Positions 1 through 7,449 of a stretch of DNA of 64,000 nucleotides are shown here, in pieces. The notes beneath the pieces were generated by a model, which was not told the origin of the DNA, made no database searches, and saw only the letters and a program-made list of their open reading frames with translations. Made by a program: the position numbers and the translations under genes. The stretch covers positions 4,622,001 through 4,686,000 of the forward strand of contig NZ_CP087263.1 of assembly GCF_020923435.1 (NCBI RefSeq), read 5' to 3'. This DNA is from Brevibacillus humidisoli. GTDB lineage: Bacteria; Bacillota; Bacilli; Brevibacillales; Brevibacillaceae. Position 1 is the stretch's first letter; each line of letters starts with the position of its first letter.

Positions 1-1
1 C

Positions 2-520
2 CGTTTTTTGGATCATCTGACAAGCGGGCAGTTTGAACGAGCGTTTGATTATGTCTATTACTATAACCGTGCTTACGATGAAGAGGTGACGATTTCCGAG
101 GAAGAGGCGAGGAAAATCTGGGTTGACCGGGTAAAACGTCTCAAGGAGCAGGGGACGTATGTGAAGGCTTACCAGGACCTTCGTGTCTGGCAGGATGATG
201 GATGGGTCAATGGGAGGGCTGTATTGAGCGTTGTGGAGAATGGCGGGGAGCAGAGATACGAGGTGTATGTGGCTTTTAACAAAGAACAGGGTCAGTGGAA
301 GGTAAGCAATCTGCAGCCGCTGTTGCCGGAGCCGGATGATAGGAACCAGTGGCAATCGGCACTGAAGGGATATGTAGGTGATCCTCCAGTGATATCTGCT
401 CCGTTTGCCAAAGTGCCCGTGATGGAACTTCAGACGGCTCGTCCGCCCGACGATTGGCAGAAGGTGAAGAGTGTCCCATTTGGTGCAGCAGATGGTCAGC
501 CGGCGGTGCTCCTGCCATGA
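2..520 (+). CDS. NTF2-like hypothetical protein, 5' end outside window
   Basis: The frame is open from the first bases of the window (R-F-L-D-H-L...) so the true start is probably upstream; the TTG at 8 is only a possible start with no ribosome binding site visible. The visible 170 residues contain a helix followed by alternating charged and aromatic strands (for example around VWQDDGWVNGRAVL and YEVYVAFNKEQGQWKV), a pattern typical of NTF2-like or DUF4878-type domains of secreted lipoproteins. No signal peptide can be judged because the N-terminus is missing. The TGA stop overlaps the ATG of the next frame (ATGA, 517-520), and the two reading frames may be one broken gene. Function unknown. 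Confidence 0.55.
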   Translation, partial: RFLDHLTSGQFERAFDYVYYYNRAYDEEVTISEEEARKIWVDRVKRLKEQGTYVKAYQDLRVWQDDGWVNGRAVLSVVENGGEQRYEVYVAFNKEQGQWKVSNLQPLLPEPDDRNQWQSALKGYVGDPPVISAPFAKVPVMELQTARPPDDWQKVKSVPFGAADGQPAVLLP

Positions 521-813
521 TTGATCTGGACCGCGAAGGCAGCGAAGATTTGGTCGCTGTATTTTCGGGGGCTCATCTTCACCGGGAGAACGTGTTTCTC
601 TATCGCTGGCATGCTGGACAACTGGAGTGCGTCAGCCTGGCCGCAGCGGGGGATGGCGATTATGCCGTGCTGCGTCAGGATTCCGACGGTTGGCTAATCG
701 AGATAGGGGAACTGTCGCCGGGGGAGTCGGGTGGCGGACGTCTGTATCGCTATGACAGAGGAACGCTGCTTGATGCTGACTCCACCTGGTCCCGCCCCGA
801 ACCGTCAACGTAA
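517..813 (+). CDS. FG-GAP/VCBS-like fragment, coupled to or frameshifted from the upstream frame
   Basis: The 98-residue frame opens with DLDREGSEDLVAVFSG, which resembles a calcium-binding FG-GAP/VCBS repeat (D-x-D-x-x-G-x-x-D-L). Such repeats normally follow another domain in a longer secreted protein, not an initiator methionine. The ATG overlaps the upstream stop by four bases and has no clear ribosome binding site of its own (upstream is GC-rich coding sequence). Either it is a translationally coupled small gene or, more likely, the C-terminal half of the preceding protein separated by a one-base frameshift. It ends just before the convergent deformylase gene. Confidence 0.45.
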   Translation: MIDLDREGSEDLVAVFSGAHLHRENVFLYRWHAGQLECVSLAAAGDGDYAVLRQDSDGWLIEIGELSPGESGGGRLYRYDRGTLLDADSTWSRPEPST

Positions 814-850
814 TGCTGGAAGACCCTCTGCTCTTGGAATAACAACGGGT

Positions 851-1372
851 TTACATCGTATTCCGTCTGGAGAGGTTGATCATCTCCAAAACGTTGAGCG
901 GCTTATTGCTCTGTTCATGAAACAGTTGGCCCTGCTGCACATGGTCGATATACAAAACACCGTTCAGATGATCGATCTCATGCTGCATGCAGACGGCCAG
1001 GTCGTCCTCACCCTCGTAAAAGACTTCGTCACCCGAGCGGGTTAACGTCTTTACCTTTACATAGCGGGCACGCTTCACGTAGCCGTACACGCCTGGAATC
1101 GACAGGCAGGCCTCGGGCCCCGTCTGTTCACCTGCCGTTTTTACAATCTCCGGGTTGATCAATTCAATCAATCCCTCACCACAGTCCATCACCACGATCC
1201 GTTTGGCGATGCCAACTTGCGGGGCAGCTAGTCCTGCACGGTTGGGTGTGGCATATAGCGTTTCGCCCATGTCGTCAAGCAGTTTTAGCACATTGGGCGT
1301 TATCTTGGGGACGGGCTTGCACACGGCCCGCAAAACAGGATCTCCAATCTTTCGAATTGAGCGTTCAGCCAT
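851..1372 (-). CDS. def: peptide deformylase
   Basis: This 173-residue protein removes the N-formyl group from nascent polypeptides in the cytosol using a metal ion. All three family motifs are visible: GLAAPQVG near residue 47, EACLS with metal ligand Cys89, and HEIDH with His131, Glu132 and His135. The second motif is usually EGCLS, so Gly to Ala at residue 88 is a departure. The length fits the standard enzyme. A GGAAAGGTG ribosome binding site precedes the ATG at 1372. It stands alone, convergent with the upstream fragment gene and followed upstream by a LysR gene on the same strand; no fmt or priA neighbours are present, so it may be one of several def paralogues. Confidence 0.93.
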   Translation of the reverse strand: MAERSIRKIGDPVLRAVCKPVPKITPNVLKLLDDMGETLYATPNRAGLAAPQVGIAKRIVVMDCGEGLIELINPEIVKTAGEQTGPEACLSIPGVYGYVKRARYVKVKTLTRSGDEVFYEGEDDLAVCMQHEIDHLNGVLYIDHVQQGQLFHEQSNKPLNVLEMINLSRRNTM

Positions 1373-1413
1373 TGTGGATTCACCTTTCCTTCTTTATTTG
1401 CAGTAACGCTTCC

Positions 1414-2208
1414 TCAAGCAAATCGACCCAATGGGTCACCGGCGGCAGCAGACCAGATCTGATAGATGGCAAGTGGCGGCGGCTCATCTGAATGGGCCAG
1501 TTTGCGCCATATCCCTTGTGTGAGGTAGGGACGGGCAAGGTCTTCGGGAAGATAGGTTTTGCCCAATCCGCGATGTACCAACTCGATCAGCAGAGCGTAC
1601 TGATCGACAACCACTTTTTTATCAAAAGTCTCTGCTGCCTGCTCGAACCAGCTGTCGAACTCGTATCCCCAGCTGTTGTAGAGAAAAGGGGCATCGTCCG
1701 GCAGGGAGACATGCTGCACCAAGACCAACTTTTTACGATCCAATATGACATATTCGATTCCCTGCTCTTCTGGTTCCACGTAGACAAACCCCAGGTCAAC
1801 CAACCCTTTTTTCACCCAGTCCAGAACATCAATGGAATGACCCGTCTTGCATTCTACGCTTGTCGATTCTGCTGTCAGCAAGGGCTGGAGGCAGTCCACT
1901 ACCATCGGCCAGACCGAATGGGTGGCGCCAAACGTATAACGAGTGTGTCGGTTGGCTGCGGCGGCGATTTCCCTGCTCTTGTCCCATAACCGCTCACTCT
2001 CCGCCAACAGGGGATAGATGCTGCGCCCGGCTTCTGTCAGTTCAACGGAACGCTTGGTGCGGGCAAACAATGTAATCCCTAGTTCTTTTTCCAGCGTTTG
2101 AATGCGAGAAGTCACGGTAGATTGGGTGACACGCATTACATCTGCCGTTTTGGTGAAGCTTTGTGTTTCCGCTACCAGCAAAAAGGTACGGATCGATTCC
2201 GGATTCAT
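1414..2208 (-). CDS. LysR-family transcriptional regulator, divergent from M20 peptidase
   Basis: The N-terminal winged helix-turn-helix is typical of LysR proteins (FLLVAETQSFTKTADVM, VTQSTVTSRIQTLE, residues 8-45), followed by a periplasmic-binding-like effector domain. At 264 residues it is about 30 shorter than the usual 290-300, with a short C-terminal end. The ATG at 2208 has an AAGGAGG site four bases upstream. It is transcribed away from the M20 peptidase gene with 108 bp between, the classic arrangement in which a LysR protein controls its divergent neighbour. The inducer is not known; an amino acid or peptide breakdown product is an inference from the neighbouring genes. Confidence 0.88.
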   Translation of the reverse strand: MNPESIRTFLLVAETQSFTKTADVMRVTQSTVTSRIQTLEKELGITLFARTKRSVELTEAGRSIYPLLAESERLWDKSREIAAAANRHTRYTFGATHSVWPMVVDCLQPLLTAESTSVECKTGHSIDVLDWVKKGLVDLGFVYVEPEEQGIEYVILDRKKLVLVQHVSLPDDAPFLYNSWGYEFDSWFEQAAETFDKKVVVDQYALLIELVHRGLGKTYLPEDLARPYLTQGIWRKLAHSDEPPPLAIYQIWSAAAGDPLGRFA

Positions 2209-2252
2209 GCTGCCTCCTTGTCATTTGTTTTTTCGATAACTGTAATAGATTT

Positions 2253-2267
2253 ATTGAGTTTTTCAAT
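2253..2267. promoter_or_regulatory. candidate LysR operator
   Basis: ATTGA-N5-TCAAT is an inverted repeat lying in the 108-bp gap between the divergent LysR and M20 peptidase genes, just upstream of a TATACT sequence at 2283-2288 that could be the -10 of the peptidase promoter with no good -35. That is the expected arrangement for a LysR-activated promoter, but the site is short and AT-rich. Confidence 0.35.
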
Positions 2268-2316
2268 TTATTGTACTCCATTTATACTGGAGATGTGAAG
2301 TAGGGAGGGAAAAGGG

Positions 2317-3669
2317 ATGAGAGCGGAATATTTGGACATTCTGTCTGTACCAAGTATCAGTTCGTCGGAGGAGTACCGGGACGAGATGAGGCGATGTGCG
2401 GATCTGTTGCACGCCCTGCTGCAGGAGATCGGGCTGGAGCGGGTGCAGTGTCTGGAGACGAAAGGGTATCCGGTCGTGTACGGAGAATGGCTGCATCAGC
2501 CGGGTCAGCCGGTCATTCTGCTCTACGGCCATTACGATGTGCAGCCGCCCGGCGATCCTGGCGCGTGGGAGAGCCCGCCGTTTACGCCGACGATTCGCAA
2601 CGAGCGCTTGTACGGCAGGGGAGCTGTTGACAATAAAGGGCAGTTGTTTATTCAGTTGGAAGCGGTTCGCACCCTGCTGGAACAGAGGGGATCGTTGCCG
2701 TTTAACGTAAAAGTGTTGATCGAGGGAGAAGAAGAGATCGGCAGTCCCAGCCTGCCTGGTTTTTTGGAGCGTCATCAGGCACTACTCGCCTGTGATGCCG
2801 TAGTCATCTCCGACACAGCGATGCTGGGCAGCGGGCTGCCGTCCGTTTGTCATGCGCTGCGCGGCTTGCTGCACATCGAGCTGGAAGTGGTGGGGCCGGC
2901 TCAGGACCTGCACTCCGGCAGCTTCTACGGTGGTGCTGTGGTCAATCCGCTGCAGGTCGCAGCCGAGCTGATCACGGGGATGAAAGACAAGCAGGGGAGG
3001 ATCCGGATTGACGGGTTTTACGATCATGTCCGCATGTCAGCAGAAGATCGACGGTTGATCCAGGAGATTCCCTTTGACGAGGCGGCTATCGCAGAGAGGA
3101 TCGGGGTACCGTCTTTTGGCGGAGAAGCAGACTACAGTCATCTCGAAAAGGTATGGCTGCGTCCTACACTAGAGGTAAACGGCATGGAGGGCGGTTCCGC
3201 AAATACGATCATTCCCCATAAAGCGAGGACGTTTCTCTCCTGCCGCCTGGCACCAGGCCAAGATCCGTACGACATCCAGCAAAAAATCGAACGGCATCTG
3301 GAGGTTCATCAACCTGCTGGTGTCCGCATCCAGTCATCTTTTAGCGGCCATGCCTATCCGTATCTGCTCGCTGCTGACCATCCGCTGGTGACTGCGGCAC
3401 TCGCATCGTTGGAAGAGGTATATCAGCGCAAAGCATACCCGATACGTGCGGGAGGCACAATTCCAGTAGTGGAGTGGCTGAGCAGGATCTATGACGTACC
3501 GGTCGTCATGCTTGGATTCGGTCTGCCCGATTCCGGCGTACACGGACCAAACGAACAGATGCCGTTGGCGCAGTTTGCAAAAGGGGTAGAAACCTTGGTC
3601 AACTACTACCTGAGAATCGGAAGGGAGGGGAAACAGTGGTTGTCTGGAACGAACTGGCACAAGGGATGA
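2317..3669 (+). CDS. M20-family dipeptidase/metallopeptidase
   Basis: The 450-residue protein is a cytosolic di-zinc M20 peptidase of the CNDP/ArgE-DapE type. Metal ligands are visible as YGHYDVQP (His72), GRGAVDNKGQ (Asp105), the EGEEEIGSP catalytic and bridging glutamates (138-139), SDT (Asp166) and a late HGPNEQ (about residue 414). The dimerisation domain lies near residues 180-310. A GGGAGGG site precedes the ATG at 2317. It overlaps the next gene by 34 bp, so the peptidase and the PLP enzyme are probably cotranslated. Known members hydrolyse dipeptides such as beta-Ala-His or N-acyl amino acids; the actual substrate here cannot be read from sequence. Confidence 0.93.
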   Translation: MRAEYLDILSVPSISSSEEYRDEMRRCADLLHALLQEIGLERVQCLETKGYPVVYGEWLHQPGQPVILLYGHYDVQPPGDPGAWESPPFTPTIRNERLYGRGAVDNKGQLFIQLEAVRTLLEQRGSLPFNVKVLIEGEEEIGSPSLPGFLERHQALLACDAVVISDTAMLGSGLPSVCHALRGLLHIELEVVGPAQDLHSGSFYGGAVVNPLQVAAELITGMKDKQGRIRIDGFYDHVRMSAEDRRLIQEIPFDEAAIAERIGVPSFGGEADYSHLEKVWLRPTLEVNGMEGGSANTIIPHKARTFLSCRLAPGQDPYDIQQKIERHLEVHQPAGVRIQSSFSGHAYPYLLAADHPLVTAALASLEEVYQRKAYPIRAGGTIPVVEWLSRIYDVPVVMLGFGLPDSGVHGPNEQMPLAQFAKGVETLVNYYLRIGREGKQWLSGTNWHKG

Positions 3670-4736
3670 GATGTATACGATGCGGCAATCAGTACAGCTT
3701 GCAGCTGTATCCGGAGGGGTGTCTATCCTGTCGGCAGGAGGGGGCGCCAGCCAGCTTGACTGTTCGCTACCGGCAGATCTCCAGGCATGCCCGTGATCGC
3801 CTCCCGTTTAGCGATTACCCAGACGGTGGAGCAAGCGATACACCGCTCGTCCAACTGCCGGAGTTGGCCGAGCGGTATGGCATCGGCAAAGTATGGCTGA
3901 AGCAGGAGGGGAACAATCCGACCGGCTCTCATAAGGACCGGATGAGTCCGCTGGTCATCGCCCATGCCCTCAGCGAACAGAAGCACAGGCTGGTGATCGC
4001 GTCCAGCGGCAATGCCGGCGTATCCTTGGCCTACTATGCCCATCAGGTGGGCCTGTCGTGCACTGTGATTATGGCCGGAGACATATCGTCGCAGGTGCGT
4101 CATGCGCTGACGAAGTGGGGAGCTGTATTGGTCAAAACCGAGGATTCCGCATCGCGCTGGGAAAAGATGAAGCAACTGGTCTATGAGGAAGGTTACTACC
4201 CAGCGACGAACTTCGCGGTTCCTCCTGTCGGCAGCAATCCATTTGGCGTGCAGGGGTACAAGACCGTTGCCTACGAACTGGCTGCTTCTGCTCCCGATTA
4301 TGTGCTGGTTCCTACAGCTAGAGGTGATTTGCTCTGGGGAATCTATGAAGGATTCTGCGAGCTGCTGGCGATTGGGCAAATCGAGAAGATGCCCAAGCTG
4401 ATCGCAGTCGAACCATTTCCTCGACTCACTCGCGTGTTTGCCGGGGAGCCGTACACTGCTCAGTTTACCGGGAATACATCCTTGCATTCGATTGCCGGTG
4501 GCACGGTGACGTATCAAGCGGCAGCTGCTGTGGACAGATCCGGTGGGACAGCAATTGCGGTGTCGGATCAACAGGCGATCCATGCTCAGGAGGAGGCAAG
4601 GTCATGGGGGATACCGCTGGAGCGTTCGGCAGCGTCCGTGATCGCTGCTTTAGACAGGTTGGCCTCGATCGTGAGCTTGACAGAGGAGGATACGGTTGTT
4701 CTGGTAGGCACCTCTCGAGGAGAATGGATTTTATAG
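3636..4736 (+). CDS. threonine synthase-like PLP-dependent enzyme
   Basis: The 366-residue protein has an N-terminal zinc-ribbon (Cys13, Cys16, Cys29, Cys32) as seen in many threonine synthases, then a fold-type II PLP domain with the Schiff-base lysine in NPTGSHKDRM (Lys100) and the phosphate-binding SSGNAGVS loop. The GTG start at 3636 lies inside the 3' end of the peptidase gene and is set by the strong GGAAGGGAGGGG site at 3619-3630. The context (peptidase, LysR) is not a threonine pathway operon (no hom or thrB), so amino acid degradation, for example ammonia-lyase or beta/gamma elimination, is as likely as threonine synthesis. It ends at a terminator. Confidence 0.85.
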   Translation: MVVWNELAQGMRCIRCGNQYSLQLYPEGCLSCRQEGAPASLTVRYRQISRHARDRLPFSDYPDGGASDTPLVQLPELAERYGIGKVWLKQEGNNPTGSHKDRMSPLVIAHALSEQKHRLVIASSGNAGVSLAYYAHQVGLSCTVIMAGDISSQVRHALTKWGAVLVKTEDSASRWEKMKQLVYEEGYYPATNFAVPPVGSNPFGVQGYKTVAYELAASAPDYVLVPTARGDLLWGIYEGFCELLAIGQIEKMPKLIAVEPFPRLTRVFAGEPYTAQFTGNTSLHSIAGGTVTYQAAAAVDRSGGTAIAVSDQQAIHAQEEARSWGIPLERSAASVIAALDRLASIVSLTEEDTVVLVGTSRGEWIL

Positions 4737-4739
4737 TCT

Positions 4740-4770
4740 GGGCTCTTGATTTTTCAAGGGCTCTTTTTTT
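4740..4770 (+). terminator. intrinsic terminator after the PLP enzyme
   Basis: Nine base pairs (GGGCTCTTG with CAAGGGCTC, two G-T pairs), a six-base loop and a T run at 4764-4770 follow the stop codon at 4736 by three bases. Confidence 0.8.
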
Positions 4771-4897
4771 TCTTTTTGACACTTTTTGACAGGTTGGGGA
4801 CCACATAAATACACCTTGTCCGACTTTGGTTATTAAACCATTGAAGTGTAAGGGGATGAATATAATCGTCCCCCACAAACATAAAAGGAGTGAGGCG

Positions 4898-5452
4898 ATG
4901 TTTACCATAAGGTACCAACCCAACATCCCAGACCATGAATTGAGTCAAATCACTTTAGCTGATTTTGAAGGTGAATACGGGAATGTTCTCTACGGACAAT
5001 TTGAGATAAATGTCAACGGAAAAACCTATGGTTTGTATGACCCAGATGCTCCAACCCCAATCCTAGAGTTCTTTGAGGAAGAAATCATAGCCTCGTTCGG
5101 ACTATTAAACGAGGTTGTCATTTCTATGCAACATCACAAATACATTGCCTTAAATACGATCGATGCTCATTTTGCATGGTTTGAATTTATTGCAGAAGGT
5201 GAAGACCTTACCGTATATCATGTACAAGTAGAAGAGGATAACATCAGTTCTTTCATTGTAACGGAACCTCTGAATTGTATATCAATATGCTACTGGCAGG
5301 AAACGATCACGAAACAGGAGTTTATCGATGAAGTTTTAGACAAAACAGATGAGTTCATTCGTCACATCGAAAAGGTTAATCCTGCGTTGCTCAGGAGTAA
5401 AAGTATTCAAGGGCTTCTTGAAAGATGTGGAAAATCCAAGTTGTTAAGGTAG
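4898..5452 (+). CDS. hypothetical acidic protein, AT-rich orphan gene
   Basis: The 184-residue protein is not recognised. It is acidic and rich in Phe, Glu and Ile with no signal peptide, membrane segment or known catalytic motif; the style (small, acidic, single domain, DFEGEYGNVLYGQFEINVNG near the start) is like cytosolic immunity or uncharacterised Bacillales proteins. The ATG at 4898 is chosen over an upstream in-frame ATG because AAAAGGAGTGAGG sits directly before it. Base composition is clearly more AT-rich than the neighbours, which suggests recent transfer. It has no partner gene on the same strand; the next genes are convergent. Confidence 0.75.
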   Translation: MFTIRYQPNIPDHELSQITLADFEGEYGNVLYGQFEINVNGKTYGLYDPDAPTPILEFFEEEIIASFGLLNEVVISMQHHKYIALNTIDAHFAWFEFIAEGEDLTVYHVQVEEDNISSFIVTEPLNCISICYWQETITKQEFIDEVLDKTDEFIRHIEKVNPALLRSKSIQGLLERCGKSKLLR

Positions 5453-5488
5453 GCGCAGTAGATGATTTTTTTGAACAAACTCGTATGA

Positions 5489-6037
5489 TTACCCGTTCCC
5501 CAGTACAGGCAGCTCGGCGGTGGCTGGTTTGACACCATGTGAAGAGGCAGACAGGCTCGTGATGTCGGCTCCCTGCAACACAGCCCGCTCATGGGCCAAC
5601 AGCCACTCCTTCCGCCAGATCCCCCACGCATAACCAGTGAGACTGCCGTTGCTGCCAATCACCCGGTGGCAGGGAACGAGAATGCCCAGTTGGTTTCTTC
5701 CATTGGCATGACCTGCCGCCCGTACAGCTTGTGCACGGTCAAGCAAACGGGCAAGTTCCCGGTAACTCACCGTCTCTCCAAAGGGAATCGAGCAAAGCTG
5801 CTCCCAGACCTGTTGTTGAAACGCGGTTCCCTGTGCAGAGAGGGGAACGGTAAATGACAATCTGTTTCCGGAAAAATACTCATTAAGCTCAGAAATGCAT
5901 TGTTCTATCACCGGAGGTAGGCAAGTCTTTTCTCTCTCCACAGGGACCTGCTCTACAAAACGAACAACCGTGATGGCCTCTGTGGTGCCGTTTATCTCGA
6001 TCCACCCAATAGGCGATTGGTAAAATGCAGCAATCAT
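5489..6037 (-). CDS. ogt: methylated-DNA-[protein]-cysteine S-methyltransferase
   Basis: This 182-residue suicide enzyme transfers alkyl groups from O6-alkylguanine (and O4-alkylthymine) in DNA to its own cysteine. The active site VPCHRVIG (Cys123) and the helix-turn-helix region GETVSYRELARLL near residue 87 are present, and the length matches Ogt/AdaB. The ATG at 6037 overlaps the TAA of adaA (TAATG), so translation is coupled. The C-terminus carries about 30 residues beyond the usual domain end. In Bacillus the equivalent gene is adaB, second gene of the adaptive response operon. Confidence 0.94.
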   Translation of the reverse strand: MIAAFYQSPIGWIEINGTTEAITVVRFVEQVPVEREKTCLPPVIEQCISELNEYFSGNRLSFTVPLSAQGTAFQQQVWEQLCSIPFGETVSYRELARLLDRAQAVRAAGHANGRNQLGILVPCHRVIGSNGSLTGYAWGIWRKEWLLAHERAVLQGADITSLSASSHGVKPATAELPVLGNG

Positions 6038-6612
6038 TATGACCGAACCATCCTTTCCGTTTCTGGCTCGCGATAGCGGAGTCGGTATTCCGTCGGGGTG
6101 CAGCTGGTCTCCCGGTGAAATACCGAGGAGAAGTGGGCGCTGCTGTGGAAGCCAACTTGCTGGGCAATCTCCGTTATCGTTGTATCCGTTGTTGTCAACA
6201 GTTGCTTGGCAGCCTCGATCCTGGTCTTGCGCAGATATTGTCCCGGTGACATCTTCATTACGCGCGTAAAACAACGCTGCAGGTAAAACGGACTGACGAA
6301 CAGCCGCTGTGACATATCTGCCAGCGTAAGCGTTTCGTGATAACAGTCTGTGATCAAACCGACCAGCTTTTTGGCCAACTCTTCTTCAGGAGAGCGCCAG
6401 TCCAACTCTTCCGGTCGGCAGCGTTTGCACGGACGGAGCCCCGATTGTCGCGCTTCGTCCGGGTGGTAAAAGATCCTGACGTGATCCCGCTTTGGGGTCC
6501 GCGATCGGCAAGATGGTCGGCAAAACACGCCGGTGGTAACCAAACCATAATAAAACTGCCCGTCGTAAGCAGGATCGCAGCTTGCAATCGCCCTCCACAT
6601 CCAATCATTCAT
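6037..6612 (-). CDS. adaA: AdaA: methylphosphotriester-DNA methyltransferase and AraC-type activator
   Basis: The 191-residue protein combines the N-terminal Ada zinc domain (Cys31, Cys35, Cys62, Cys65, with the same 4-27-3 spacing as E. coli Ada) and a C-terminal AraC-type DNA-binding domain (TLADMSQRLFVSPFYLQRCF, TEIAQQVGFHSSAHFSSVF). Methylation of the first cysteine by methylphosphotriesters is known to turn this family into an activator of its own operon. The ATG at 6612 is preferred to an upstream in-frame ATG at 6687 because AGGAGGAG lies eight bases before it. It forms a two-gene operon with ogt. Confidence 0.93.
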   Translation of the reverse strand: MNDWMWRAIASCDPAYDGQFYYGLVTTGVFCRPSCRSRTPKRDHVRIFYHPDEARQSGLRPCKRCRPEELDWRSPEEELAKKLVGLITDCYHETLTLADMSQRLFVSPFYLQRCFTRVMKMSPGQYLRKTRIEAAKQLLTTTDTTITEIAQQVGFHSSAHFSSVFHRETSCTPTEYRLRYREPETERMVRS

Positions 6613-6718
6613 GCAGCATCTCCTCCTGCCTCCAGTATAGCCCCTGTGAAGCCAGGACGTAACCGGTAGAAAATATGAGAGCAACAATCGGAAAATGAAG
6701 CACAGACTGAGAAAGAGC

Positions 6719-6748
6719 TTGACGCAACACTATATATTGATCTAATCT
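6719..6748 (+). promoter_or_regulatory. candidate sigma-A promoter of nrdIEF
   Basis: TTGACG (6719-6724), an 18-base spacer and TAATCT (6743-6748). The first NrdR box overlaps the spacer and the second lies just after the expected start point, the usual repressor geometry. Confidence 0.6.
6727..6742 (+). promoter_or_regulatory. NrdR box 1
   Basis: The 16-mer ACACTATATATTGATC matches the NrdR box core C-W-A-t-A-T-a-T-W-G. Its start is 32 bp from that of box 2, three helical turns, which is the spacing known for NrdR box pairs. Confidence 0.85.
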
Positions 6749-6758
6749 GGTTATATTA

Positions 6759-6774
6759 AAACTACATATTGTGG
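6759..6774 (+). promoter_or_regulatory. NrdR box 2
   Basis: The 16-mer AAACTACATATTGTGG carries the NrdR core with one substitution (CTACATATTG). It follows box 1 by exactly 32 bp and precedes the riboswitch, so NrdR and cobalamin act in series on the same transcript. Confidence 0.85.
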
Positions 6775-6778
6775 GAAT

Positions 6779-6937
6779 AGGTACCTTGAAGCGTGCTTCA
6801 GGGTTTAATAGGGAAGTTCGGTGTAACTCCGACGCGGTCCCGCCACTGTGACAGAGGAGTCATAACAAATACGCCACTGGAGACGTCCGGGAAGGCTGTT
6901 ATGATGATGAGACTGGAGCCAGGAGACCTGCCTATTC
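6779..6937 (+). promoter_or_regulatory. cobalamin (AdoCbl) riboswitch
   Basis: The leader contains the conserved cobalamin aptamer elements in order: GGGAA-GTTCGGTGTAACTCCGACGCGG, CCCGCCACTGTGA near 6850-6861, GGAAGGC near 6890 and the B12 box GCCAGGAGACCTGCC at about 6918-6932. It is followed by an intrinsic terminator before nrdI, so cobalamin binding probably stops transcription. Controlling a B12-independent ribonucleotide reductase this way fits cells that also own a B12-dependent class II enzyme. Confidence 0.93.
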
Positions 6938-7001
6938 TGACAACACTGTGATGTACCTACGGGAGATAGGGAGGTGTTACAAACGTCAGTTTCGCACGCT
7001 G

Positions 7002-7049
7002 GGGTATTTTTGCCTTTTCCTATTTGGTAAAAATACCCTTTTCATTTTG
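7002..7049 (+). terminator. riboswitch expression-platform terminator
   Basis: A perfect 10-bp stem (GGGTATTTTT at 7002-7011 with AAAAATACCC at 7029-7038) is followed by TTTTCATTTT. It lies between the cobalamin aptamer and nrdI, so it is the likely on/off element of the riboswitch. Confidence 0.85.
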
Positions 7050-7089
7050 CGCCTACATTTTTGTGCCTACATGACAGGAGGTAGCTGCC

Positions 7090-7449
7090 TTGTACATTGT
7101 CTACGATTCCAAGACGGGAAATGTAAGACGCTTTGTCCAGAAACTTACGATGAAATCAGCGCAGATAGACGAGGCTCTCACACTGGAAAAACCATTTGTG
7201 CTGGTTACCTATACGACCGGATATGGCGAAGTGCCGATGAATGTTTTGCAGTTTTTGAGGCGCAACCACCGGCATCTCCAGGGTGTGGCCGCTTCTGGAA
7301 ATAAAAACTGGGGACAGAACTACGCCAGGAGCGCCGATGTGATTTCACAGCTGTATCGCGTTCCTATCCTGTGCAAATTTGAATTGAGCGGCACCGCGCA
7401 CGATGTGCGTACCTTTCAAGAGAGGGTGAACCAACTTGCGGCATATTGA
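7090..7449 (+). CDS. nrdI: NrdI flavodoxin for class Ib ribonucleotide reductase
   Basis: The 119-residue flavodoxin-like protein supplies oxidant (superoxide) to build the Mn2-tyrosyl radical cofactor of NrdF. The FMN-binding loops are visible as YDSKTGNVRRFV near the start, TTGYGEVP near residue 42 and SGNKNWGQNY near residue 68. The TTG start at 7090 follows an AGGAGGT site at about 7077. The last 14 bases overlap nrdE. Length and motif order fit Bacillus NrdI well. Confidence 0.95.
   Translation: MYIVYDSKTGNVRRFVQKLTMKSAQIDEALTLEKPFVLVTYTTGYGEVPMNVLQFLRRNHRHLQGVAASGNKNWGQNYARSADVISQLYRVPILCKFELSGTAHDVRTFQERVNQLAAY

Noticed and set aside
6948-7304. 118-codon frame starting in the riboswitch leader
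   Set aside because: It runs through the terminator and out of frame over nrdI; the leader is explained by the riboswitch.
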